Shown piece after piece: positions 35,696 to 43,900 of a stretch of 64,000 nucleotides of DNA. The position numbers were made by a program, and so were the translations under genes. The notes under the pieces are model-generated. The model was not told the origin of the DNA and did not search any database. It worked only from the letters and a program-made list of their open reading frames with translations. This stretch comes from JAFKFH01 sp017307375. GTDB taxonomy: Bacteria > Pseudomonadota > Alphaproteobacteria > Ferrovibrionales > Ferrovibrionaceae. Each line of letters opens with the position of its first letter. The stretch's first letter is position 1. The stretch spans positions 5,704,001-5,768,000 of the forward strand of contig OZ245874.1 in the NCBI GenBank assembly GCA_965229335.1. The letters are read 5' to 3'.

Positions 35696-37228
35696 ATGGC
35701 GGGAACGACCGAGCCGTCGACCGGACGCAGATTCTTCGATCTCAGCCATCCCTGGGGCTTCGGCACCCCGGTATGGCCGGGTTACGAGGGCACGCGGTTC
35801 GAGCAGGGGGCCTATCACGCCCGCCACGGCACGCTGACCCAGCGCTTCACCACGGTGATGCATGCCTCGACCCACGTGAATGCGCCGATCCATCTGATCC
35901 CCCGCGCCGCCGGGGTGGGCGAGCTGCCGCTCGATCGCTTCTTCGGTCCGGGGCGGGTCGTCTCGATCCCGAAGCAGCGCTGGGAGCTGGTGACGGCCGA
36001 CGACCTCGAGCGCGCCGCGCCGGATCTGCCGCCCGACCGGATCCTGGTCATCGTCACCGGCTGGCATCGGCGCTGGGCCGACGCCTTCGCCTATTTCGGC
36101 GAGGCGCCGGGACTGGATCCGTCGGCGGCCGACTGGCTGATCGCGCGCCGCGTCCGCCTGGTCGGCATCGACACGCCGACGATCGATCATCCGCTGGCCA
36201 CCACGCTGGGCCTGCATCGCGGCGGGCCGATCGATCGGCGGGTGCCCGACGGTTATCGCCAGGCGACCGGCCGCGACCCGCGGACCGACTTTCCCGATTG
36301 CAACCCGGCGCATCGCCGGCTGCTGGCGGCCGGGATTCCGACGATCGAGGAAGTCGGTGGCGAGGCCGACGCGGCGATCGGGCGCGACTTGTTCCTGACC
36401 GCCGCCCCCTGGCGCTGGCCGGGTGGCGACGCCAGCATCGTCCGGCTGGTGGCGATCGATGATCCGTCGCTGCGCGCCGGCGGACGACTGCACGACCTGA
36501 GCCACCCGTGGGGCCACGACGTGTCCTTCTGGCCCGGCAAGAACCCGATCCACGACTTCCGCCGCCTCTACTACCACGCCCGCGACGGCATGCTGGTGCA
36601 GCAGTTCACCACCGTCATGCATCGCGGCACGCACATGGACGCCCCGATCCACGTGCTGGAAAACACCCCCGACGTGACCGGCATGCCGCTGTGGCGGTTC
36701 TTCGGCACCGGCGTCGCCGTTTCGATCCCGAAGCAGCGATGGGAGGTGATCACCCCGGCGGACCTCGAAGCGGCGCGGCCGCGGATCGAACCGGGCGACA
36801 TCGTCATGATCAACACCGGATCGCACCGCCGCTATGGCGACGATCCGGAATACTACGCCTATTCCCCCGGCCTCTATCGCGACGCGGCCGAATGGCTGGT
36901 AGCCCGCGGCGTCAAGATGGTGGGCATCGACGTCCAGGCGCTGGACCATCCGCTGGGCACCTATCTCGGCCCGCATGGTCCGGGACCGCTGCAGCCGCAT
37001 CTCGACGACGAATACCAGGCCGCCACCGGCCGCCGGATCATCGAGGATTTCCCGCTGTGGGAGCCGGCGCACAAGACGCTGCTGGCGAACGGCATCCCCG
37101 GCATCGAGAACGTCGGCGGCGCGCTCGATGCCGTCACCGGCCGGCGCTGCATCTTCATGGCCTTTCCCTGGCGCTGGACCCAGGGCGACGGCTCGGGCGT
37201 GCGCGTCGTCGCCATCGAAACCGACTGA
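35696..37228 (+). CDS. Double cyclase-family hydrolase (two fused kynurenine-formamidase-like domains)
   Basis: A 510-residue protein made of two homologous cyclase-family (PF04199-type) domains, about residues 12-255 and 262-510; single-domain members are about 210-270 residues. The domains share blocks such as DLSHPWG, RFF, VSIPKQRWE and TGR. The metal motif HxGTHxDxPxH is intact in the second domain (H309-R-G-T-H313-M-D315-A-P-I-H319) but altered in the first (H56-A-S-T-H60-V-N62-A-P-I-H66), where Asp is Asn. The second domain is therefore probably the catalytic one. Family members hydrolyse amide or cyclic imide/lactam bonds, for example N-formylkynurenine or isatin. It heads the cluster with cupin, SDR and TRAP genes. 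Confidence 0.88.
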   Translation: MAGTTEPSTGRRFFDLSHPWGFGTPVWPGYEGTRFEQGAYHARHGTLTQRFTTVMHASTHVNAPIHLIPRAAGVGELPLDRFFGPGRVVSIPKQRWELVTADDLERAAPDLPPDRILVIVTGWHRRWADAFAYFGEAPGLDPSAADWLIARRVRLVGIDTPTIDHPLATTLGLHRGGPIDRRVPDGYRQATGRDPRTDFPDCNPAHRRLLAAGIPTIEEVGGEADAAIGRDLFLTAAPWRWPGGDASIVRLVAIDDPSLRAGGRLHDLSHPWGHDVSFWPGKNPIHDFRRLYYHARDGMLVQQFTTVMHRGTHMDAPIHVLENTPDVTGMPLWRFFGTGVAVSIPKQRWEVITPADLEAARPRIEPGDIVMINTGSHRRYGDDPEYYAYSPGLYRDAAEWLVARGVKMVGIDVQALDHPLGTYLGPHGPGPLQPHLDDEYQAATGRRIIEDFPLWEPAHKTLLANGIPGIENVGGALDAVTGRRCIFMAFPWRWTQGDGSGVRVVAIETD

Positions 37229-37245
37229 ATCGGAGACATTTCGCC

Positions 37246-37593
37246 ATGCATGTGACCACGCTGGCCGGCCTCGCCCCCTACAGCGCGCCGGGCCATTTCG
37301 GAATGACCGCCTTCCGCCTGCAGGGCCAGGATGCCAGCCCGAATGCGAGCTTCTGGTGCGGCCTGTCGCGCTTCGAGCCGGGCGGCGGCGCCGAGCGCGC
37401 GGCAAGTCCGCTGGAGCGCGTCTACGTCGTGATCGACGGCTGCATGACCGTCGTCACCGATGACGGCGAACGCGACCTGATGCCGCTCGATTCCTGCCGC
37501 ATCGCGCCGGGCGAGCCACGCGCGCTGATCAACCGCGGCACGGCGGCGGCGACGATGCTGGTGATCGGTGAAAGCGCGAGGGCGGTGTCGTGA
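37246..37593 (+). CDS. Small cupin-domain protein
   Basis: A 115-residue single-domain cupin. The segment SRFEPGGGAERAASPLERVYVVIDG corresponds to cupin motif 1, but its usual metal-binding histidines are absent, so metal binding is doubtful. The second motif area is RIAPGEPRALINRG. It lies 17 bp after the double-cyclase gene, and its stop overlaps the SDR start, so it is part of the operon. Role unknown. Confidence 0.82.
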   Translation: MHVTTLAGLAPYSAPGHFGMTAFRLQGQDASPNASFWCGLSRFEPGGGAERAASPLERVYVVIDGCMTVVTDDGERDLMPLDSCRIAPGEPRALINRGTAAATMLVIGESARAVS

Positions 37594-38369
37594 CCGGCCC
37601 GGATCCGCTGTTCGACATCGCCGGCCGGTCGATCGTCGTCACCGGCGCTTCCGGCGCGTTCGGCCGCGCCGCAGCCCAGACGCTTGCCGCGCGGGGGGCC
37701 CGGCTGACCCTGGTCTCCGGCGACGCCGGCGGACTGCAGCGTCTGGCCGAGGATTTGCCCGGCCATGGCCATGCCACCTTGCAGCGGCGGCCCGACACGC
37801 TCGACGACGCCCAGGCGATCGCCGACGCCGCGATCGCAGCCCATGGCCGCATCGACGGCCTCGTCGTCGCCTCCGGCACCAACCATCCCGCCGCGATCGG
37901 CGAGATGACGCCCGCCGCCTGGCAGACCGTGATGGATGCGAACGTGCGGGCACCCTGGCTGCTGTGCAAGGCGATCGGCCCGCATTTCGCCGCGCAGGGC
38001 CATGGCAAGGTCGTCTTCGTCTCGTCGGTGCGCGGGCGTCACGGCACCCCGCGCGGCTACACCGCGTACTGCACGTCCAAAGCCGCCCTCGACGGCCTCA
38101 CCCGGACGCTGGCGACCGAATGGGGGCCCCAGCATGTCAACGTCAACGCGATCGGACCGACCGTCTTCCGCTCGAACCTGACCGCCTGGATGTTCGGCGA
38201 CGACGATCGCGGCTCGGCCAGCCGGGTCCAGTCGCTGCCGCGCATCCCGCTCGGTCGGCTGGGCGAGCCGGCCGACCTGATGGGCATCCTGGTCTACCTG
38301 CTGGCCCCGGCATCCGACTTCTGCACCGGCCAGGTGATCTATGTCGACGGCGGCTATACGGCGGGCTGA
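37590..38369 (+). CDS. Short-chain dehydrogenase/reductase
   Basis: A 259-residue classical SDR. The cofactor motif TGASGAFGRAAA (residues 19-30) lacks an obvious preference, N-A-G is replaced by VASGTN, and the catalytic Ser-Tyr-Lys is in FVSSVRGRHGTPRGYTAYCTSK (spread over positions 145-168; key residues S, Y and K). The C-terminal GQVIYVDGGYTAG is typical. The start is GTG in a GTGA overlap with the cupin gene. It probably oxidises or reduces an alcohol/keto intermediate of the cluster. Confidence 0.9.
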   Translation: MTGPDPLFDIAGRSIVVTGASGAFGRAAAQTLAARGARLTLVSGDAGGLQRLAEDLPGHGHATLQRRPDTLDDAQAIADAAIAAHGRIDGLVVASGTNHPAAIGEMTPAAWQTVMDANVRAPWLLCKAIGPHFAAQGHGKVVFVSSVRGRHGTPRGYTAYCTSKAALDGLTRTLATEWGPQHVNVNAIGPTVFRSNLTAWMFGDDDRGSASRVQSLPRIPLGRLGEPADLMGILVYLLAPASDFCTGQVIYVDGGYTAG

Positions 38370-38391
38370 AGCGATGCAGGCAGGAAACGTC

Positions 38392-39309
38392 ATGAACATC
38401 GCCGTCGTCGGCGCCGGGCTGATGGGCCACGGCATCGCCCAGGTCTTCGCCGAAGCCGGCCATCCGGTGGCGGTCTACGATCCCGATCCCGCCGCGCTGG
38501 CCCGCGTGCCCGAGCGGGTGGCCGAAATCTTCCGCAGCCTCGACGCCGATCCCGCACCGGCATCGCGCATCGCCCTGCACGACCGGCTGGAAACCGCCGT
38601 CGCCGGTGCCGGCTTCGTCATCGAGGCGGGCCCCGAGCGGGTCGCGATCAAGCAGGAGATCTTCGCCGCGCTCGACGCCCTCACCGGGGGCGACGTCATC
38701 CTGGCCAGCAACACCTCGGCCATTCCCATCCGCGACATCGCGGCCAAGGTCGCCGATCGCCGCCGCGTCCTCGGCGTCCATTTCTGGAATCCGCCGCACT
38801 ACGTGCCGCTGGTCGAGGTCGTGCAGTCCGACCTGACCGACCTGCGCGTCGTCGACCGGACGATGGCGCTGCTGGCCGCGGCGGGCATGTCGCCGGTCCA
38901 CGTCCGCCGCGACATTCCCGGGTTCATCGGCAATCGGCTGCAGCATGCGCTGAAACGCGAGGCCATCGCGCTGATCGCGGCCGGCGTGTGCGATGCCGCG
39001 ACGCTCGATCGCGTCGTCACCGAGGGCTTCGGCTCGCGACTCGGCGTGCTCGGCCCGCTCGAACAGTCGGACATGGTCGGGCTGAACCTGACGCTCGATG
39101 CCCATCGGGTGCTGATCGCCGATCTCGACCGGACGCCCGGCCCCCATCCGCTGCTCGAGGCCAAGGTCGCGGCCGGCGAGACCGGCATGGCCGCCGGGTG
39201 CGGCTTCCGCGCCTGGACGCCGGAGGAAGCCAAGGCGGTGAGGACCCGATTCCTCGACCATCTCGCCCGCGAGGCCCGCAACCGGCGCGCCGCCCGCGCG
39301 ATCGGCTGA
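38392..39309 (+). CDS. 3-hydroxyacyl-CoA dehydrogenase-like enzyme
   Basis: A 305-residue enzyme of the 3HCDH family. The N-terminal Rossmann domain has VGAGLMGHGIAQVF and VLASNTSAIPI, and the substrate domain has FWNPPHYVPLVEVV and IPGFIGNRLQHAL. The size and single C-terminal domain resemble the lambda-crystallin/L-gulonate dehydrogenase branch rather than fused beta-oxidation enzymes. The ATG at 38392 was chosen for its AGGAAA spacing; ATGs at 38374 and 38341 are in frame. It lies just before the TRAP genes. Confidence 0.88.
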   Translation: MNIAVVGAGLMGHGIAQVFAEAGHPVAVYDPDPAALARVPERVAEIFRSLDADPAPASRIALHDRLETAVAGAGFVIEAGPERVAIKQEIFAALDALTGGDVILASNTSAIPIRDIAAKVADRRRVLGVHFWNPPHYVPLVEVVQSDLTDLRVVDRTMALLAAAGMSPVHVRRDIPGFIGNRLQHALKREAIALIAAGVCDAATLDRVVTEGFGSRLGVLGPLEQSDMVGLNLTLDAHRVLIADLDRTPGPHPLLEAKVAAGETGMAAGCGFRAWTPEEAKAVRTRFLDHLAREARNRRAARAIG

Positions 39310-39338
39310 AGATCGACAACAAGAAGAGGGAGGAAACC

Positions 39339-40373
39339 ATGATGCGCAAGATCCTGCTGGCGACCGTCGCCGCCTTTGCCTTGGGGCTTGCCGCCCCGGT
39401 CGCCCGGGCCCAGACCACGACCCTGAAGTTCTCGACGATGGAAGCCCCGAGCGATCCGTTCGTCGCCTGCTTCACCCAGCCGATGCTGGCCGAGCTGAAG
39501 GCGGCCACCGGCGGACGGCTCGATACCGAGACGTACATGGGCGGTACCGCCTTCGCCCATCCGCTGCGCCAGTACGAACAGGTGGCGCAAGGGGTGATGG
39601 ACATCTCGCAGGGCGTGCTGAGCTATTCGCCGGGCCAGTTTGCCCTGGCCGAGGTCGCGACCATGCCGTTCCTGATCGACGATGCGACGATCGGTGCGAT
39701 CGCGCTGAACCGGCTGGCTCCGGCCTACCTGGCCGAGGAACTGAAGCATATCCATCTGATGGCCCTGCTGGTCACCCCGCCCCAGACCATCCACATGCGC
39801 GGCGACTTCACCGGGATCGACGATCTGAAGGGCAAACGGATCCGCGCCACCGGCGTCGGCGCCACGGCGCTGCTGAAGGGGCTCGGCATTACCCCGATCG
39901 CGATGCCCGCCCCGGCGGTCTACGAGAATCTGCAGAAGGGCGTGATCGACGGCGCGCTGGCCGAATTCACCGCGCTGCAGGCCTTTCGCATCGGCGAGGT
40001 CACGCGCACGCATGTGCTCGCCAATGTCAGCGTCGCGCTGCTGTTCGTCGGCATGAACAAGGCGCGCTACGACAGCCTCCCGGCCGACATCCGCGAGATC
40101 GTCCGCAGCCGCTTCTCCGGGCCCGCGCTGGCCGAGAAGGCCGCCGCCTGCTGGGAGCGGCTGGGGGCGGAGGTCGCGCGCGGCCTGCAGGCCGAGGGGC
40201 AGCGTTTCGTCGAGTTGAGCGCCGCCGACCGCGCCCGCGTCATGCCGGTGGCCCAGGAGGTCACCGCGACCTACATCGCCGACGTCGAGAAGCGCGGCAA
40301 GCAGGCCGCGGCCTTCCATGCGGCGCTGGTCGCCGAGTTGGCCAAGCTGCGCGCCGAGCGCAAGGCGCAGTAG
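39339..40373 (+). CDS. TRAP transporter periplasmic solute-binding protein (DctP family)
   Basis: A 344-residue extracytoplasmic receptor with a Sec signal peptide (residues 1-24, cleaving after ARA). The core has LKFSTMEAPSDPF and the conserved LKGKRIRATGVGATALLKGL segment with the carboxylate-binding Arg region. TRAP receptors usually bind carboxylates, which fits an acid product or precursor of the upstream enzymes. ATGATG at 39339 follows a strong GGGAGGAAA. Confidence 0.92.
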   Translation: MMRKILLATVAAFALGLAAPVARAQTTTLKFSTMEAPSDPFVACFTQPMLAELKAATGGRLDTETYMGGTAFAHPLRQYEQVAQGVMDISQGVLSYSPGQFALAEVATMPFLIDDATIGAIALNRLAPAYLAEELKHIHLMALLVTPPQTIHMRGDFTGIDDLKGKRIRATGVGATALLKGLGITPIAMPAPAVYENLQKGVIDGALAEFTALQAFRIGEVTRTHVLANVSVALLFVGMNKARYDSLPADIREIVRSRFSGPALAEKAAACWERLGAEVARGLQAEGQRFVELSAADRARVMPVAQEVTATYIADVEKRGKQAAAFHAALVAELAKLRAERKAQ

Positions 40374-40387
40374 GGAGACGCGGCATC

Positions 40388-41692
40388 ATGGCCCCTGCCA
40401 TCGTCGGTTCACTGGGTGTCGCCGGGCTGCTCGGCATCGCCGCGTTGCGTGCCCCGATCGGCCTGGCGCTGATCCTTGCCGGCTTCGTCGGGCTTTGGGC
40501 ACTGCACGGCCAGCAGACTGCGTTGTTCGTGCTGGCCAATGCGCCCACCACCGTCCTGTCGAGCTACGCGCTGTCGGTGTTGCCGCTGTTCGTGCTGATG
40601 GGCACCGTTGCCGTCAAGGGCGGCCTGGCGGAAGCGCTCTACCGCGCCGCCTACGCCTTCGTCGGCCATCGCCGCGGCGGGCTGGCGATCGCCTCGATCG
40701 TCGCCTGCGGCGGCTTCGGTTCGATCTGCGGGTCCAGCGTCGCCACGGTCAGCACGCTGGGCCGCGTCGCGATCCCGGAAATGCTGCGCTACGGCTATGC
40801 CAAGCCGCTCGCGGCGGGATCGCTGGCCGCCGGCGGCACGCTCGGCATCCTGATCCCGCCCTCGGTCGCGATGATCATCTACGCGATGGTGACACAGACC
40901 TCGCTCGGCCGTCTCTTCGCCGCCGGCATCCTGCCCGGCATCCTCGCCACCCTGCTCTACTGCCTCGCCACCACCTGCTGGATGCGGATCAACCCGGCGC
41001 TCGGACCGGCCGGCAAGCCGGTCCCATGGCCCGAGCGGCTGACGGCCCTGCGCGGCGTCTGGGGTATCGTCGCGCTGTTCGCGGTCGTCATGGGCGGCAT
41101 GTTCTCGGGCATCTTCTCGCCGACCGAAGGAGCCTCGGTCGGCGCGTTCGGCGCCATCGTGCTGGGCTTCGCGCAGCGCGAACTCACCTGGGGCAAGCTG
41201 GTCGACGCGATCGTCGAGGCGGTGCAGACCTCGGTGATGATCCTGTTCGCCGTCGTCGGCATCTCGGTCTTCGAATACTTCATGCAGGCCGCCCGCGTGC
41301 CGCAGGCGGTGGAAGGCTTCGTCCGCGCCCTAGACCTCGGCGCCTACGGATCGCTGTCGCTGATCATCGGCATCCTGATCCTGCTGGGCTGCTTCCTCGA
41401 TTCTATTGCCATCCTGTTCATCGTCACGCCGGTGATCTATCCGATCGTCGTCGGCTATGGCTTCGATCCGATCTGGTTCGGAATCATCATGGTGATGGTT
41501 GTCGAATTCGGGCTGATCACCCCGCCTTTCGGCATGAACGTCTTCGTGCTGACCAAGGTCGTGCCGGGTATCGGCACGACCGAGGCCTTCCGCGGGGTCG
41601 GGCCCTACATCCTCGCCGACTTCGTCCGCATCGGCCTGCTGATCGCCTTCCCGTCGATCGTGCTGCTCCTGCCCAACCTGCTTTACGGCTGA
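40388..41692 (+). CDS. TRAP transporter large membrane subunit (DctM family)
   Basis: A 434-residue protein with about 12-13 helices. Conserved elements include GSSVATVSTLG (helix-break motif), GTLGILIPPSVAMIIY and EFGLITPPFGMNVFV. It forms the sodium-coupled translocation channel with the small subunit encoded next. It follows the receptor gene by 14 bp. Confidence 0.94.
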   Translation: MAPAIVGSLGVAGLLGIAALRAPIGLALILAGFVGLWALHGQQTALFVLANAPTTVLSSYALSVLPLFVLMGTVAVKGGLAEALYRAAYAFVGHRRGGLAIASIVACGGFGSICGSSVATVSTLGRVAIPEMLRYGYAKPLAAGSLAAGGTLGILIPPSVAMIIYAMVTQTSLGRLFAAGILPGILATLLYCLATTCWMRINPALGPAGKPVPWPERLTALRGVWGIVALFAVVMGGMFSGIFSPTEGASVGAFGAIVLGFAQRELTWGKLVDAIVEAVQTSVMILFAVVGISVFEYFMQAARVPQAVEGFVRALDLGAYGSLSLIIGILILLGCFLDSIAILFIVTPVIYPIVVGYGFDPIWFGIIMVMVVEFGLITPPFGMNVFVLTKVVPGIGTTEAFRGVGPYILADFVRIGLLIAFPSIVLLLPNLLYG

Positions 41693-41702
41693 GGATACCG
41701 AC

Positions 41703-42185
41703 ATGGACACGATCAACGCCTGGACGTCCCGCCTCGACCGCTGGCTGGTGTTCGCCGCCGGTGCCGCGCTGGCCTACATGATGACGATGACCGTCGCCGA
41801 CATCGTCAGCCGTTCGCTCAGCCCGTTCACCATCGCCTCGAGCGTCGAGCAGACCGAGCTTGCCATGCTGGTCGTCGGCTTCCTCGGCCTGGCCCGCTGC
41901 CTGCGCACCGACGGCAACATCACCATCGACGTGCTCAGCCAGCATTTCCCCGACCGGTTGAATCGCTGGATCGACACCTTCTGGCTGGCGGTCACCGCCG
42001 TGCTGCTCGGCTTTCTCGCCTGGGCGGTGCTGCGCAGCGGCCTCGCCCTCGACGCCGACGGACAGCGCAGCGAACTGCTGGGCCTGTCGCCGCTGGCCGG
42101 CCATGCCGTCGCCGCGCTCGGTCTTGCCGCGGCGGCGGCGGCGGCGGCGCAGATGGTGGTGATGCGCCTGGCAAGCCGGCGCTGA
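41703..42185 (+). CDS. TRAP transporter small membrane subunit (DctQ family)
   Basis: A 160-residue protein with four predicted helices (about residues 15-35, 52-70, 92-112 and 130-150) as in DctQ. The gene order receptor-large-small differs from the common receptor-small-large. It ends 5 bp from the convergent adenine deaminase gene. Confidence 0.88.
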   Translation: MDTINAWTSRLDRWLVFAAGAALAYMMTMTVADIVSRSLSPFTIASSVEQTELAMLVVGFLGLARCLRTDGNITIDVLSQHFPDRLNRWIDTFWLAVTAVLLGFLAWAVLRSGLALDADGQRSELLGLSPLAGHAVAALGLAAAAAAAAQMVVMRLASRR

Positions 42186-42190
42186 CGCCG

Positions 42191-43900
42191 TCAGGCCGCG
42201 ATCAGCTCGAAACGATCGACGTCGACCAGCCCCATGTCGGTGATCTTCAGATGCGGGATCACCGGCAGGGGCAGGAAGGCCAGTTGCAGGAACGGTTCGT
42301 CGAGCGGGCAACCAAGCTCCCGTACCGAGGCGCGCAGGGTCACCAGATCGCGCTCGACCGTCTTGAAATCCCGATCGCTCATCAGCCCCGCCACCGGCAG
42401 GGCCAGTTCGGCGATGACCCGGCCGTTGCGGACGGCGACGAACCCGCCCTTCAACTCGATCAGGCGGTTGACGGCCAGCGCCATGTCTGCATCGGTCGCA
42501 CCGACGACGCAGACATTGTGGCTGTCATGGCCGACCGACGAGGCCAGCGCGCCCTCGCGGAACCCGAATCCCTTGACGAAGCCGCGACCGATATTGCGGT
42601 TCTTGCCGTGCCGGCCCAGCACGCAGACCTTGAGCACATCGTTGTCGAGATCGACGAGACGCTCGCCGTCGCGATAAGGCAGGCTCATCGTCAGATGCTC
42701 GGTCACCACCTGATGATTCTTCAGGCCGATCACCGGCCCGGACGGGCCTGACGCCGGGACGCGGAAATCGGCGGGCTCCACCGGATCGAGTCTGATCGAA
42801 TCGAGGCCCACCAGCGGCACCCGGGCGCGGCCGGCGAAACTCGCAGCGTCGACCACCCGGCCATCCTTGATCACGCTATGGACCGCACAGGTCTCCAGAT
42901 CGTCGAGCAGCACGAGGTCGGCGCGATAGCCCGGCGCCACCAGCCCGCGGTCGCGCAGGCCGAAACCACGCGCCGCCGACCAGGTCGCGGCACGATAGAC
43001 ATGGGCCACCGGCGCGCCCAGCCGGATCGACTTGCGGATCAGATGGTCGAGATGGCCTTCGTCATGAATGTCGAGCGGGTTGCGGTCGTCGGTGCAGAAG
43101 GCCAGGAAGGACGACGTCTCGGCATTGATCAGCGGGGCGAGGGTCGAGACGTCCTTGGTCACGCTGCCGTCGCGGATCAGCACCTGCATGCCCTTGCGCA
43201 GCTTCTCCAGCGCCTCCGGCGCCGAGGTGCATTCGTGGCAGTTGCGGATGCCGCAGGAGAGATAGGCATTCAGCTCGCGGCCCGACAGCATCGGCGAATG
43301 GCCGTCGATATGCCAGCCGTCGAAGGCCACGAGCTTGTCGAGCACGTCCGGATCGTGATGGAAGATGCCCGGGTAGTTCATGAACTCGGCCAGCCCCACC
43401 ACCTTGGGGTGGTTGCGGTGGCGCACCAGGTCGTCGGCGGTCAGCCGGCCCCCCGCCGTCTCCAGATGGGTCGCCGGCACGCAGGACGACAGCTGGACCC
43501 GCAGGTCCATCGCGGTGTTGCCGGCAGACTGCAGGAAGAATTCTAGGCCCTGCTCGCCCAGCACGTTGCAGATCTCGTGCGGGTCGCAGATCGCCGTCGT
43601 CGTGCCGCGCGGCAGCACGCAGGCATCGAATTCGAGCGGCGTGACCAGCGTCGATTCGCAATGGACGTGGGTATCGATGAAGCCGGGCACGACGACCTTG
43701 TCGCGCCCGTCGATCTCCATCACCCCGTCATAGGCTTCGTAGGTGCCGACGATGACGTCGCCGCAGACGGCCACGTCACCCGCCGCGACCTCGCCGGTGA
43801 CCACGTTGAGGAACCGGGTGTTCCTGATCACCAGGTCGGCCTTGTCGCGGCCGAGCGCCTGGTCGATCCGGCGAATGAGGCGGTCGCGGGTCTGGGTCAT
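42191..43900 (-). CDS. ade: Adenine deaminase
   Basis: A 569-residue amidohydrolase that converts adenine to hypoxanthine and ammonia. Metal ligands include GFIDTHVHCES (HxH), and further motifs are DPHEICNVLG, DGHSPMLSG and CTDDRNP. The length and the C-terminal extension (ADMALAVNRL, GFVAVRNGRV) match the bacterial Ade family rather than the adenosine deaminases. The ATG overlaps the stop of the TPP enzyme by one base. Its grouping with a TPP enzyme and an HCCA-isomerase-like gene is unusual for simple purine salvage. Confidence 0.93.
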   Translation of the reverse strand: MTQTRDRLIRRIDQALGRDKADLVIRNTRFLNVVTGEVAAGDVAVCGDVIVGTYEAYDGVMEIDGRDKVVVPGFIDTHVHCESTLVTPLEFDACVLPRGTTTAICDPHEICNVLGEQGLEFFLQSAGNTAMDLRVQLSSCVPATHLETAGGRLTADDLVRHRNHPKVVGLAEFMNYPGIFHHDPDVLDKLVAFDGWHIDGHSPMLSGRELNAYLSCGIRNCHECTSAPEALEKLRKGMQVLIRDGSVTKDVSTLAPLINAETSSFLAFCTDDRNPLDIHDEGHLDHLIRKSIRLGAPVAHVYRAATWSAARGFGLRDRGLVAPGYRADLVLLDDLETCAVHSVIKDGRVVDAASFAGRARVPLVGLDSIRLDPVEPADFRVPASGPSGPVIGLKNHQVVTEHLTMSLPYRDGERLVDLDNDVLKVCVLGRHGKNRNIGRGFVKGFGFREGALASSVGHDSHNVCVVGATDADMALAVNRLIELKGGFVAVRNGRVIAELALPVAGLMSDRDFKTVERDLVTLRASVRELGCPLDEPFLQLAFLPLPVIPHLKITDMGLVDVDRFELIAA

